From: Chitinophaga sp. GbtcB8
GTDB taxonomy: Bacteria > Bacteroidota > Bacteroidia > Chitinophagales > Chitinophagaceae
Direction: 5' to 3'
Assembly: GCF_019091455.1 (NCBI RefSeq)
Contig: NZ_JAGXJN010000002.1
Coordinates: 434,001-498,000, forward strand
Length of the DNA stretch: 64,000 nucleotides
Part shown: positions 8,495-17,035 of the stretch, in pieces
Position numbering within the stretch: the first letter of the stretch is position 1
How the letters are laid out: each line of letters begins with the position of its first letter
Made by a program: the position numbers and the translations under genes
Notes under the pieces: generated by a model
The model's input: only the letters and a program-made list of their open reading frames with translations
What the model was told of the DNA's origin: nothing
Databases searched by the model: none

Positions 8495-9802
8495 TTAATT
8501 ATTTTCCGGCCAGGTAGGTTCTCCGCGTTTTATTTTATTAATTGTTGTCCGGTAGAGCTGGGAAAAGTCTTCGCTAATTACATTGTTAAGCGCTTTTGTT
8601 TCCCAAAAAAGCGCTTCATCTCTTCTGCCGGCTTTATATAAGAGGTTAGCGTAGGTATCCCATATATTACTCATCGGTGTACAGCAATTGCGGTGGGCTA
8701 CTCGCTGCATCCACCCAATAACGGTGTTGATCTGAGCACTGTCATTACTGTGCATCAAGACATGCCAGGCAAAATTATTCAATGTAGCGTCCATAAGCGC
8801 GTTGGTGGTATCTGTACCATACTTTTCTACTTTAAGGATGAAATATTTTATGTAGTCATGGTGATTTCTGTTTACAAGGCTCCAGTTAGCCCGGTAGGTT
8901 AAGAGCGCTTTATCTGCATATGTAGTATTAAATTTGTTTTCCAACTTTGTGTAAAAAGTCGTCCAATCGGGCTCAGATTCCCCTTTAGCGGCTTTTACTA
9001 ACGGATCAATGTATTCATACAGAATTATTCGGTCTACCACCTTCTCCGCGAATCCATTTTTTTTCATTACAGTATTTACTTCTTTACTGTCGGGGAAAAA
9101 GAGGGAAAAGAAGGGATCATGATCCGTTTTAATGTTGTCCGCTATGAAAGCAATGATGTCCTTATTATACAGATTTCCCCGTTTTACTCTTTTCAAAGAT
9201 TGATAGTAGTTCTTTGTTAGACTATCGGCTGTCTCCCACTGACCCAATTCCTTTGCGGTTTTAACTAAGTAAGTCATACTTGCATAGCTTTTCTTACTGC
9301 GGTTATATTTTGACAACAGTCTGTCGTATTTTTTATAGGGATCCACATATTTTTGGCCAGGAAGGATGGCTTTGCCAGCCAGGGCCATAAAGTCTGCAGG
9401 AGATTTAAATCCAATTTCTTTTGCGGTCCACGTGCCATCTGGGCCAAAATAGAGGAACGTAGGGTAGGCTATTACCTTGTATTTTTTTTCAATGGCTTCT
9501 GCATCCTTATACCAGTTGCGTATGGCGGGGGCATCTTTCGCCGTTTTATCCATCTGCATTTTTACGGAAATGAACCTGCTGTTTATATAAGCTCCTACAC
9601 TGTCGTTAGGATACACCTCTTTTTCCATCTGCTTACAAGGGCCGCACCAGGTGGTGTAACAGTCTACAAAAATATATTTGTTCTCGGCTTTTGCTTTTTG
9701 CAATACTTGCTGCCAGCTTAAGTTTTCTTCAAACTGGATACCATTCTCCTGGGCACACACGAAAAAGGGCATGCCCAGAAGCAGTAACAACATTTTTTTC
9801 AT
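8495..9802 (-). CDS. Exported thioredoxin-fold protein with large C-terminal domain
   Basis: A 435-aa protein with a signal peptide (MKKMLLLLLGMPFFVCAQ). Residues about 25-150 form a thioredoxin domain of the DUF255/DsbD-gamma type: KYIFVDCYTTWCGPCKQME carries a WCGPC redox site, followed by the cis-proline segment YPTFLYFGPDG. The remaining 280 residues are helical, without motifs I recognise, ending in a tetratricopeptide-like stretch (NIWDTYANLLYKAGRRDEALFWETKAL). This architecture is common in Bacteroidota SusCD operons. WCGPC suggests a reducing or isomerizing role in the periplasm. It lies between susD-like (53-base gap) and the S9 peptidase and probably reduces disulfides in imported peptides before cleavage; the last point is inference from context. 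Confidence 0.8.
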   Translation of the reverse strand: MKKMLLLLLGMPFFVCAQENGIQFEENLSWQQVLQKAKAENKYIFVDCYTTWCGPCKQMEKEVYPNDSVGAYINSRFISVKMQMDKTAKDAPAIRNWYKDAEAIEKKYKVIAYPTFLYFGPDGTWTAKEIGFKSPADFMALAGKAILPGQKYVDPYKKYDRLLSKYNRSKKSYASMTYLVKTAKELGQWETADSLTKNYYQSLKRVKRGNLYNKDIIAFIADNIKTDHDPFFSLFFPDSKEVNTVMKKNGFAEKVVDRIILYEYIDPLVKAAKGESEPDWTTFYTKLENKFNTTYADKALLTYRANWSLVNRNHHDYIKYFILKVEKYGTDTTNALMDATLNNFAWHVLMHSNDSAQINTVIGWMQRVAHRNCCTPMSNIWDTYANLLYKAGRRDEALFWETKALNNVISEDFSQLYRTTINKIKRGEPTWPENN

Positions 9803-9855
9803 ACCTGATTTGCCGTTTAAGTTTATACAATTAGATTAATATAGGGCTTATCTAT

Positions 9856-11286
9856 TTAATACCCGGGATTCTGGACAAGGTTATTGTTGCTATTTATGTC
9901 TGCAAAAGGTATTGGGTAAAGTTGATCTGTAGTTTGCCAGCTGCCGCCTTTCATGGGCGTAACCATCTTCATCAACTCGTTGGCCCGGTTACTTCTTTTC
10001 AGGTCCATCCAGCGGTGGCCCCATTCTGTAAATAGCTCTACCTGTCGTTCGTGAAAAATGGCATTTAGCAAGGCATTTCTATTATCAGACGTTGTACCGG
10101 GCAGGCCGGCTCGCTGACGTATGTTATTAAGGTCTGCAACAGCGCCAGATATATTGCCCAGTTGCGCCCGAGCTTCGGAGCGGATGAGGTACTGTTCGTC
10201 CAAACGCAGCACAATAAGATATTCTGTAACAGGGTCATTCAGGATGGCGCTTTTATATTTATAGGGATAGTGATACAGAATACCGGCTACGGTTACGGTA
10301 TCCACCCAGTTACTAAGCCGCTGATCGGCCGGCTCAAAACTATGCAGTAACGTATCACTTAAATACACGGGGTATAGGGTCGCGTCTAGGCCTGTGTTGG
10401 GGATGATGAAAGTCCAGGCTTCTTCCGTATTATGGCCGGCAATTACAGGCTGTAGCTGCCAGATGGCCTCTGTGCTGTTTTTTAGAAAGGCGTTGTTTAA
10501 AGCCGGCAACCCAAACAGGGTCGTATTATTTATGAGGGTAGTGGCCTGGGTTTCAGCATTTTTCCAGTCACCTATATACAGGTACACACGAGCCAGCAAT
10601 GCAGTGGCAGCCCAACTAGTGGGTCTTAGCCGGTCGTCTGTTGTGGTACGCAGGTCTGCTTTTAGGTAGGTATCACTTAATAAATCCTTGGCTTCTTTCA
10701 GATCGATAATTATCTGCTCATACACTTTGGCTATAGGCGCGCGAGGCATCATAGCATTGGCCGTGTAATCCGTACCGGTTACAATAGGTACCTCCCCATA
10801 CAGATTCACCAGGTAAAAGTAGGCGAATGCGCGCATGAACCTGGCCTCACCCAATAGCTGTTTTTTAATGGCCGGGGTTATTTTATCCGCCCCTGCCAGC
10901 CCTTCAAGGGTTTTATTGCAAATAAAAATGTAGTTGTAAAAGTAATTCCAGAAGCTGTCGTCCGAAGTTTGAGTGTAATTAGATACTAAATTATTGGTAT
11001 AATAGGCGATATACTTTGCATCAGTTACACCGGTATATAAGGCCCATTCATCTGCAGACAGACCAGTTAATACTGCCATACCGGCGCTGCCGGTGAGAAT
11101 GCTAGAGGAACTCATATTGGTGTATAGGCCATTCAATACGGCTATGGCATTTTCATCTTTGATATACACTTCCACATCTGTCACGGATGTGAGGGGCTGC
11201 TCGGCCTCTATCCATTTTTTGCAGGCAGAAAATTCACTCACCGTAAGTATGGCACTTATACAGAGCATAATATGTTTGAGTTGCAT
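9856..11286 (-). CDS. SusD/RagB family nutrient-binding outer-membrane lipoprotein
   Basis: A 476-aa lipoprotein: hydrophobic signal then the lipobox FSACKKW with the acylated Cys near residue 22. Typical SusD landmarks are ARFMRAFAYFYLVNLYGEVPIV near residues 150-170, the TPR-like helix WAATALLARVYLYIGDWKNAE near 230-250, the segment YLIRSEARAQLGNISGAVADLNNIRQRAGLP near 360-395, and the C-terminal ERQVELFTEWGHRWMDLKRSN, which is nearly diagnostic. SusD proteins sit on the surface as a lid over the SusC channel and bind the ligand. It lies 31 bases after the SusC gene. The downstream peptidase and thioredoxin argue for a peptide ligand, more like RagAB than a glycan system; no glycoside hydrolase is nearby. 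Confidence 0.92.
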   Translation of the reverse strand: MQLKHIMLCISAILTVSEFSACKKWIEAEQPLTSVTDVEVYIKDENAIAVLNGLYTNMSSSSILTGSAGMAVLTGLSADEWALYTGVTDAKYIAYYTNNLVSNYTQTSDDSFWNYFYNYIFICNKTLEGLAGADKITPAIKKQLLGEARFMRAFAYFYLVNLYGEVPIVTGTDYTANAMMPRAPIAKVYEQIIIDLKEAKDLLSDTYLKADLRTTTDDRLRPTSWAATALLARVYLYIGDWKNAETQATTLINNTTLFGLPALNNAFLKNSTEAIWQLQPVIAGHNTEEAWTFIIPNTGLDATLYPVYLSDTLLHSFEPADQRLSNWVDTVTVAGILYHYPYKYKSAILNDPVTEYLIVLRLDEQYLIRSEARAQLGNISGAVADLNNIRQRAGLPGTTSDNRNALLNAIFHERQVELFTEWGHRWMDLKRSNRANELMKMVTPMKGGSWQTTDQLYPIPFADINSNNNLVQNPGY

Positions 11287-11317
11287 ATTGTTTAGTTTTA
11301 ATAGAGCGTTGTTGTGA

Positions 11318-14300
11318 TTACAGGCCGGCCTTTATGCCAACAGTGAATACTTTTAGAGGAGGTAAAGCAATAGTACCTTGGTTCTCCGGGTCCAGCCCTT
11401 TATAGTTGGTAAAGGTGAGCAGGTTTTGGCTCTGCAAGAAAAGTTGGCAGCTTTGCATGTGTGTTATTTGCAACCATTTGACAGGTAAACGCCAGGCTAC
11501 CGCCAGGTTTTTCAGGCGGATATAGGAAGCATCTGTGTAGCCTGCATCACTGGTATTTGCATTTGCCAACTGTTGCGCTGAGCCATTTGGAACGGCGCCA
11601 TACCTCCGAATGGATTTTACATCGCCTGGTTTTTCCCAGTGATCCAACACTGTTACCGGTTGGTTGCTTCTACCATTAAAGAACTCGCCGGGACCTATAT
11701 TGGAATTGCCATTGAACAGTACATTATCCCCCAATTGTTTTACAAACTGTAACAGGAAATTGACTTCGAAGCCATTGTAGGTGATGCTGTTCTGTAAGCC
11801 ACCATAAAATTTGGGCGACAGATTGAGCAGTACAGTGGCATCTTCAAAAGCCGGGGTGGCAGTGGCCTTGCCGTTTTTGTCGGCAAACTGGTAATCCCCG
11901 ACTGTCGGATCTACACCCAGAAAATGGTAAGCCCGGATGACACCCAGTGGTTGGCCGATGATGAGTGTACTAGCATAAGGTGAGCTTTCAAGCCCGGGAA
12001 ACGCTACTAGCTTGTTGCGTGGAATAGTGATATTCAAATCAGAGGTCCAGGTAATATTTTTGCCTTTTACATTCGTTGTACTGATTGCAAACTCCCAACT
12101 ACTATTTTGTACTGTTGCCGGGAAATTGCGTAAAATGTTGGAATAGCCAGTTATATTGGGAAGTATGTACTCAAGTAATTGGTTGGAGGAACGGTTGCGG
12201 ACATAGGTGGTGTTCAATAATATTCTATCGCCGGCAAATCCCAGCTCCAGCCCTATCTGCAATTTCCTGGTTTCTTCCCATTGGAGGCGTGGGTTGGAAA
12301 GATAAAACGGTGTTAATGCGCTACTGCCCTGATAAGGATTGCCAGCATTCTGAATACTATATAAACTTAAATAATTATAGTCAGCTATCTGGTCATTGCC
12401 TGTTATACCATAGCTAGTGCGTAGCTTACCAAAGCTGAGAAAGGGCAACGTTTTACGGATAAAATGCTCATTGGAGAATATCCACGCAGCGCCTGCTGCT
12501 CCAAAATTATGGAAGCGGTTGGCGGTACCAAAACGGGAGCTTCCATCCCTGCGGGCAGTTAGATTGATAATGTATTTATCCTGCCAATTATAATTTAGTC
12601 TGCCAAAAAATGCATTGTATTTATATTGGGAATTGTTTGATCCACCACTTTGCAGGGAACTGGCGGTGCCCATTTCTTTCATTACATCATCATTATTATA
12701 GCCTAAGCCAATGACGGTATTCCCTTTTGTATTGTTTTCCTGAACGGTGCCCCCCAAAATAGTTTCCAGGTTACCCTTTAGTATCCTTTTCCGGTAGCGG
12801 AGTTGAGGCTCTATGATCCAGGAATTAACAGTCCGGTTACCATAAAATGCTCGCCTTTGGGATACGGGACGATTTTCCGGTTTTATTGCCAAGAGCGGAG
12901 TGGGCGCAAAATCATTTGTTTGCAAATTCGTATATCCCAGGCTGGTACTTACTTCCAGACCCGGTAAAAGCTGGTAACTGACTACCAGGTTGCTAAGCAG
13001 ATTAGTAGTTTTATTTACATATTTCATATATATACCTATAAGTGGATTGGTCCAGGCGCTGGCACCGGCGGTAGTGGGTGCCCAGTTTAAATCAGAAGTA
13101 CCACTTACATACAAGGGAGGAGCATCCGGCTCCGTCTGAATGGCTCTTTGGGTTAGATCCACTCTAGGTAGCTGGTTATTATCCACCATGTAATTGCCGG
13201 ATACCAGCAGCCTGAATTTCTGGTTTGCACTGCGGCTGCTGATGCTGAAATGTACGGATGCCTTTTGGTCTGCAAAATCGCTGGGGTAGGGGAATACGGT
13301 GGTTTCACGGTGATAAGTGCCACCTACCAGGTATTGGGCCAAGGCTGTGCCGCCAGAGAAGCTGGCGTTTATATTGGTGTAGTGCGCGGTGCTGCCTATG
13401 AGCGCTTTTTGCCAGTCGGTATAGCGGGTAGTATCCCAGGTGCCGTTAATATCATAGTCTGTAGGCAGAATGGTTGCATTGTCATTTCTTTTTCCTTCAT
13501 GGCGCATTTCCAGATACTGCTGTGTGTTAAGCATTTTTAAAGTACGAGTTACTTTGCCCCAGCCCTGCTGAAAGTCCATGTTAAACCGCACGGGGCCTTC
13601 CTTCCCTTTTTTGGTGGTAATGAGGACAGCGCCGTTGGCAGCGCGGGAGCCGTAGATAGCGGTGGCATCAGCATCCTTCAGGATGCTGATGCTTTCGATA
13701 TCTGCGGGGTTTAGGTAGCTCAGGGGATTGCCAGAGGATTGCTGGCCCCTAAGGGGATCGTTGCCGGATTGACCCAAAATGGCATCCAGGCCGGTAGTGG
13801 GTAGTTTGTAGTAGATGGGCACCCCATCTACTACAAACAGCGGATCACTACCGTTAAAGATGCTGTTTTGCCCCTGGATACGCACCGTAACACCACCGCC
13901 AGAAATGCCGGTGTTCTGGGTAATGTACAGGCCCGGCACACGGCCCTGTAGGGCCAGTAGCGGGTTGGCCACGGGCTGCCTTTCTATGTCCTTGGCTTTT
14001 ATGGTGGCGGTGTTGCCGGTGTTATAGCGCTGCGTGGTGGTGCCGTAAGCGATGATTTGTGTTTCATCCAGTTTGCTGATGTCCATATTCAGCTGAGTGA
14101 GGATGCGTTTACCGCTTACCGTAATTTCCCTTCTGGCATAGCCCACGCTGCTGATCAGCAGCGTAGCGCCAATAGGCACTTTGGGAATGCTGTAATTGCC
14201 TTCTTTATCAGATACGGCGCCCTGTGAGGTTCCTTTAACCATAATGGTGGCACCAATAACTGGTGCTCCGTTGGCATCGGTTACTTTACCAGTGATCATA

Positions 14301-14752
14301 GCCGGCGTCACCGTACTATCACCCTCAATTTTTTTTTCAGGTTGCATCGGCTCTTTTTTATGGATCACCAACACATCATCGCTGTATTTCCATTCCAGTT
14401 CCTTACCCCGTAACACGTACGCCAGCACGTCGTCCAACGGAGTTTCTTTAAAATTTACATTCACTTTTTCATCCTGGTTCAGCGCAGTGGCTGCGGTGCT
14501 GTACATGACCGCATAGCCGGTTTGTTGTTTAATAGCTTTAAATACACCACGTAGGGTGGTATTACCAGTTAAGGTAACCGGATGATCATTCTGTGTGCCG
14601 GCATAGGCATGAGCATTGCCGCAGGTAAGGGATAAAATAAAGATGAATAACAGCCATGGGTTTAGATAGCTGCGTGTTAGCAATAACATTGGTTGCATAG
14701 CGGTTAGTTTGGTAGATCTGAAAAAATGGTTTAAACCCCGGTACGTTGGCAT
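11318..14752 (-). CDS. SusC/RagA family TonB-dependent receptor with STN domain
   Basis: A 1144-aa outer-membrane transporter. After an N-terminal hydrophobic export segment comes an STN (secretin/TonB N-terminal) domain around residues 65-135 (TLRGVFKAIKQQTG to PLDDVLAYVLRGKELEWKYSDDVLVIHKK), then a carboxypeptidase-D regulatory-like domain (ITGKVTDANGAPVIGATIMVKG), a plug domain (NPLLALQGRVPGLYI, SISILKDADATAIYGSRAANGAVLITTK) and a long beta-barrel ending with KVFTVGIKAGL. The STN domain marks transporters that signal to an anti-sigma factor of the FecR type, and a sigma-FecR pair is divergently encoded just upstream. An in-frame ATG at 14698 is an alternative start giving a more compact signal peptide. 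First gene of the susCD-thioredoxin-S9 operon. Confidence 0.92.
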   Translation of the reverse strand: MPTYRGLNHFFRSTKLTAMQPMLLLTRSYLNPWLLFIFILSLTCGNAHAYAGTQNDHPVTLTGNTTLRGVFKAIKQQTGYAVMYSTAATALNQDEKVNVNFKETPLDDVLAYVLRGKELEWKYSDDVLVIHKKEPMQPEKKIEGDSTVTPAMITGKVTDANGAPVIGATIMVKGTSQGAVSDKEGNYSIPKVPIGATLLISSVGYARREITVSGKRILTQLNMDISKLDETQIIAYGTTTQRYNTGNTATIKAKDIERQPVANPLLALQGRVPGLYITQNTGISGGGVTVRIQGQNSIFNGSDPLFVVDGVPIYYKLPTTGLDAILGQSGNDPLRGQQSSGNPLSYLNPADIESISILKDADATAIYGSRAANGAVLITTKKGKEGPVRFNMDFQQGWGKVTRTLKMLNTQQYLEMRHEGKRNDNATILPTDYDINGTWDTTRYTDWQKALIGSTAHYTNINASFSGGTALAQYLVGGTYHRETTVFPYPSDFADQKASVHFSISSRSANQKFRLLVSGNYMVDNNQLPRVDLTQRAIQTEPDAPPLYVSGTSDLNWAPTTAGASAWTNPLIGIYMKYVNKTTNLLSNLVVSYQLLPGLEVSTSLGYTNLQTNDFAPTPLLAIKPENRPVSQRRAFYGNRTVNSWIIEPQLRYRKRILKGNLETILGGTVQENNTKGNTVIGLGYNNDDVMKEMGTASSLQSGGSNNSQYKYNAFFGRLNYNWQDKYIINLTARRDGSSRFGTANRFHNFGAAGAAWIFSNEHFIRKTLPFLSFGKLRTSYGITGNDQIADYNYLSLYSIQNAGNPYQGSSALTPFYLSNPRLQWEETRKLQIGLELGFAGDRILLNTTYVRNRSSNQLLEYILPNITGYSNILRNFPATVQNSSWEFAISTTNVKGKNITWTSDLNITIPRNKLVAFPGLESSPYASTLIIGQPLGVIRAYHFLGVDPTVGDYQFADKNGKATATPAFEDATVLLNLSPKFYGGLQNSITYNGFEVNFLLQFVKQLGDNVLFNGNSNIGPGEFFNGRSNQPVTVLDHWEKPGDVKSIRRYGAVPNGSAQQLANANTSDAGYTDASYIRLKNLAVAWRLPVKWLQITHMQSCQLFLQSQNLLTFTNYKGLDPENQGTIALPPLKVFTVGIKAGL

Positions 14753-14861
14753 AGGTGAGGAGAAAAGAGTAATTAAGAACGAATAATTAATATTATTCCC
14801 GCTTTATGATATTACTGAGGTAGCAGTGCAGTGTACCATTCGATTGTTTTTGTTAACAATA

Positions 14862-14903
14862 CATTAATGAATGCATTAACATGTCATTAAGGAATGCGTT
14901 AAC
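14862..14903. promoter_or_regulatory. 19-bp direct repeat in the SusC / sigma divergent promoter region
   Basis: CATTAATGAATGCATTAAC at 14862-14880 is followed by ATGT and then CATTAAGGAATGCGTTAAC at 14885-14903. The two copies match at 17 of 19 bases with a 23-base period, about two helical turns, so two protein subunits could bind the same DNA face. It lies 110 bases upstream of the SusC start and 90 upstream of the sigma start. It could be an operator or an ECF promoter array; which one is not shown. Confidence 0.5.
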
Positions 14904-14992
14904 TTCCTATTCACGTTATTGGTTTTTTATACTGCTAACTTTAAGCATGCCAGTGTTTTAGCAGGTGAACCGGTTTGTTATACGTATTAAAT

Positions 14993-15580
14993 ATGACCAC
15001 AACTATGTCACTGTACGAAGAAGATATTATATTGCTGCAGCAGCTAAAGGTTGGGAAACCTGCGGCATTTGCCGCCTTTTATGAAAAGTACCGCCGCTAC
15101 CTGATGATAGTGGCTGCTTCTATACTGGAAGATGAGATGGAGGCGCAGGACCTGGTGCAGGATTTTTTTATTGACTTTTGGGAACGGCAGCTGTATATGA
15201 GAATAGACCCGGGGCAGTGTAAAAGTGAAGAGGTGGTAATAAAGGGGTATGTGCATAAGGTAGTTTATAACCGGTGCATGGACCGGCTAACAGCAAGAAA
15301 AGCTAAGCAAAAGCGAATAGCGCATATGCCTGTGCAGGATGAGGCCTGTGCGCCGGAGATCCGGATGGAGATAGCCGAGTGGCAGCAGCAGCTGAGCTGG
15401 TCTTTGAAAAACGCCATTGAGCAAATACCGCCGCTATCTGCCAGGGTGTTTGAGCTTTCTTACATACAACGTAAGAGCAGGATAGAGGTGGCGCAGGAAA
15501 TGGGGGTAAGCCCTAACACGGTAAAGAACCAGCTGGTGCGGGCAATGAAAATTTTAAGGCAGCATTTAAAGAAAGGATAA
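14993..15580 (+). CDS. ECF-type RNA polymerase sigma factor
   Basis: A sigma-70 region 2 / region 4 protein of about 195 aa. Region 2 includes FAAFYEKYRRYLMIVAASIL and the core-binding AQDLVQDFFIDFWER; region 4 is PPLSARVFELSYIQRKSRIEVAQEMGVSPNTVKNQLVRAMKILRQHL, a clean helix-turn-helix. The frame is open back to a TTG at 14975, but ATG at 14993 or 15005 (MSLYEEDI) is far more likely; I use 14993. It is followed after 44 bases by a FecR gene and is divergent from the STN-containing SusC gene, the standard cell-surface signalling arrangement: ligand on SusC, FecR relay, sigma release, transcription of the transporter operon. Confidence 0.9.
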   Translation: MTTTMSLYEEDIILLQQLKVGKPAAFAAFYEKYRRYLMIVAASILEDEMEAQDLVQDFFIDFWERQLYMRIDPGQCKSEEVVIKGYVHKVVYNRCMDRLTARKAKQKRIAHMPVQDEACAPEIRMEIAEWQQQLSWSLKNAIEQIPPLSARVFELSYIQRKSRIEVAQEMGVSPNTVKNQLVRAMKILRQHLKKG

Positions 15581-15624
15581 AAAGACAATAGTACATATGC
15601 AACGGAAACCCTGTAATAGTGATA

Positions 15625-16764
15625 ATGAAGCGTGACCCCCGCCATATACATGCACTTATGAGCTCCTGGATAGCTGGTGACATCAGCGAAACTGATGCGC
15701 TGTACCTGAAGCAGCTGATAGCTACAGACCCTGAAGTACTGGCAGCCTGGGAAGAGTTTAAGCATAAATTTTTACCGGAGGATGTGCATAATGGATTCCT
15801 GCGGTATGAAGATGTGCAGTGGATACCGGCAGAAGAGATCACCAAAAAAACTTCGCAGCCACAGATCCGGAATATTTTTTTGTACGTAAGTGTAGTTGCA
15901 GCGATGCTGACAGGGATTATAGCGGGTGTATTGTTCTATAACAGGCAAGTACCAACGGAACAGATGACTGCAAATAACAAAAATATTACCCTGCAGCTGG
16001 CGAATGGTAAAACCATTAACCTTTCACAGGCGCAAGATAAGATACAGCTGGCCGGGGCAAAGCTGAAGAATAATGGGAAAGCCTTATCCTACACCCTGGA
16101 CGGCAATAATAATGGCAGCAATGAGGCTGCCGCCATCAGCAAGCTAACAGTTCCAATAGGAAAGGACTATAAGATGTTTTTGGCTGACGGGTCTGAGATC
16201 CATTTGAATTCAGGCACGGAGGTCAGCTTCTCTCTCGCCCTTAAGGGTTCTTCCCGTGAGATTACGGTCTCCGGGGAGGCCTTTCTCAGGGTTGCTCCCC
16301 AGGCCGGCAGGCCTTTCCTGGTACACACCCCACATGGTACGGTGCAGGTACTAGGCACCAGCTTTAACGTAAACACTTATGATTCCGGGATAATAAAAGT
16401 AGCGCTGGTAGATGGGGCAGTGCAATTTGCTGCTGGTAAGAACACAGTAAAGATTAAACCAGGTAATGAAGCCATTTATACAGTGGATGAGGGAATACAG
16501 GTACAGCCGTTTGATGAAGATGAAACCCTGGGCTGGCAGGAAGGAAAATACTACTTTTCTGATGCCACTCTGCAGGAAATAGTAAATGTGCTGCCCCGGT
16601 GGTATGGCACAAACGTGTTAATAGATAACCCCCAATTAGCCACGGAACGCTTTGCCGGAATGATGGATAGGAACAAGCCAATCACCGCCTTCCTGGACAA
16701 TCTTGGGAGTGCCCGAAAGATTCACTATCACTTTGATAATGAAGGAGTTTTGCATTTACAGTAG
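15625..16764 (+). CDS. FecR family anti-sigma factor (first copy)
   Basis: About 379 aa from the ATG at 15625 (a GTG two codons earlier is the alternative). A cytoplasmic N-terminal domain (HIHALMSSWIAGDISETDALYLKQLIATDPEV) is followed by one membrane helix near residues 88-108 (IFLYVSVVAAMLTGIIAGVLF), then the periplasmic FecR domain: VPIGKDYKMFLADGSEIHLNSGTEVSF, the GEAFLRVAPQAGRPFLVHTPHGTVQVLGTSFNVNTY core and a C-terminal STN-like half ending YHFDNEGVLHLQ. It should hold the sigma factor encoded upstream and sense the STN domain of the divergent SusC receptor. Length and layout are normal for Bacteroidota FecR (DUF4974 type). A terminator follows 40 bases after the stop. Confidence 0.92.
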   Translation: MKRDPRHIHALMSSWIAGDISETDALYLKQLIATDPEVLAAWEEFKHKFLPEDVHNGFLRYEDVQWIPAEEITKKTSQPQIRNIFLYVSVVAAMLTGIIAGVLFYNRQVPTEQMTANNKNITLQLANGKTINLSQAQDKIQLAGAKLKNNGKALSYTLDGNNNGSNEAAAISKLTVPIGKDYKMFLADGSEIHLNSGTEVSFSLALKGSSREITVSGEAFLRVAPQAGRPFLVHTPHGTVQVLGTSFNVNTYDSGIIKVALVDGAVQFAAGKNTVKIKPGNEAIYTVDEGIQVQPFDEDETLGWQEGKYYFSDATLQEIVNVLPRWYGTNVLIDNPQLATERFAGMMDRNKPITAFLDNLGSARKIHYHFDNEGVLHLQ

Positions 16765-16803
16765 CTACTAAAATATTTTCATTTTTGCACCAAAACATAA
16801 CAC

Positions 16804-16831
16804 AAGGCCGTTCTCCGACGGTCTTTTTTAG
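16804..16831 (+). terminator. Rho-independent terminator after sigma-FecR
   Basis: AAGGCCGT and ACGGTCTT pair around TCTCCG, with one G-T wobble, followed by TTTTTTA. It separates the sigma-fecR pair from the second FecR gene, so that second FecR is probably transcribed from its own promoter in the 200 bases that follow. Confidence 0.8.
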
Positions 16832-17035
16832 GGGGATAACCGGTGGATAATAAGTATGATGTCAATTCAATAATTTTTTCGAAAATTTGCAACCATATGA
16901 TCATTTCGGATGTTAAGTATGGTAAGATAAAGGAACACGTGTGAACGGGAGACAATGAAAGCCTATAGCCTATTCCTTTCTTTCCTATCCACTATCTTAA
17001 TTGAGGGCCCCAACCAACTAAAAAAATGAACCACT

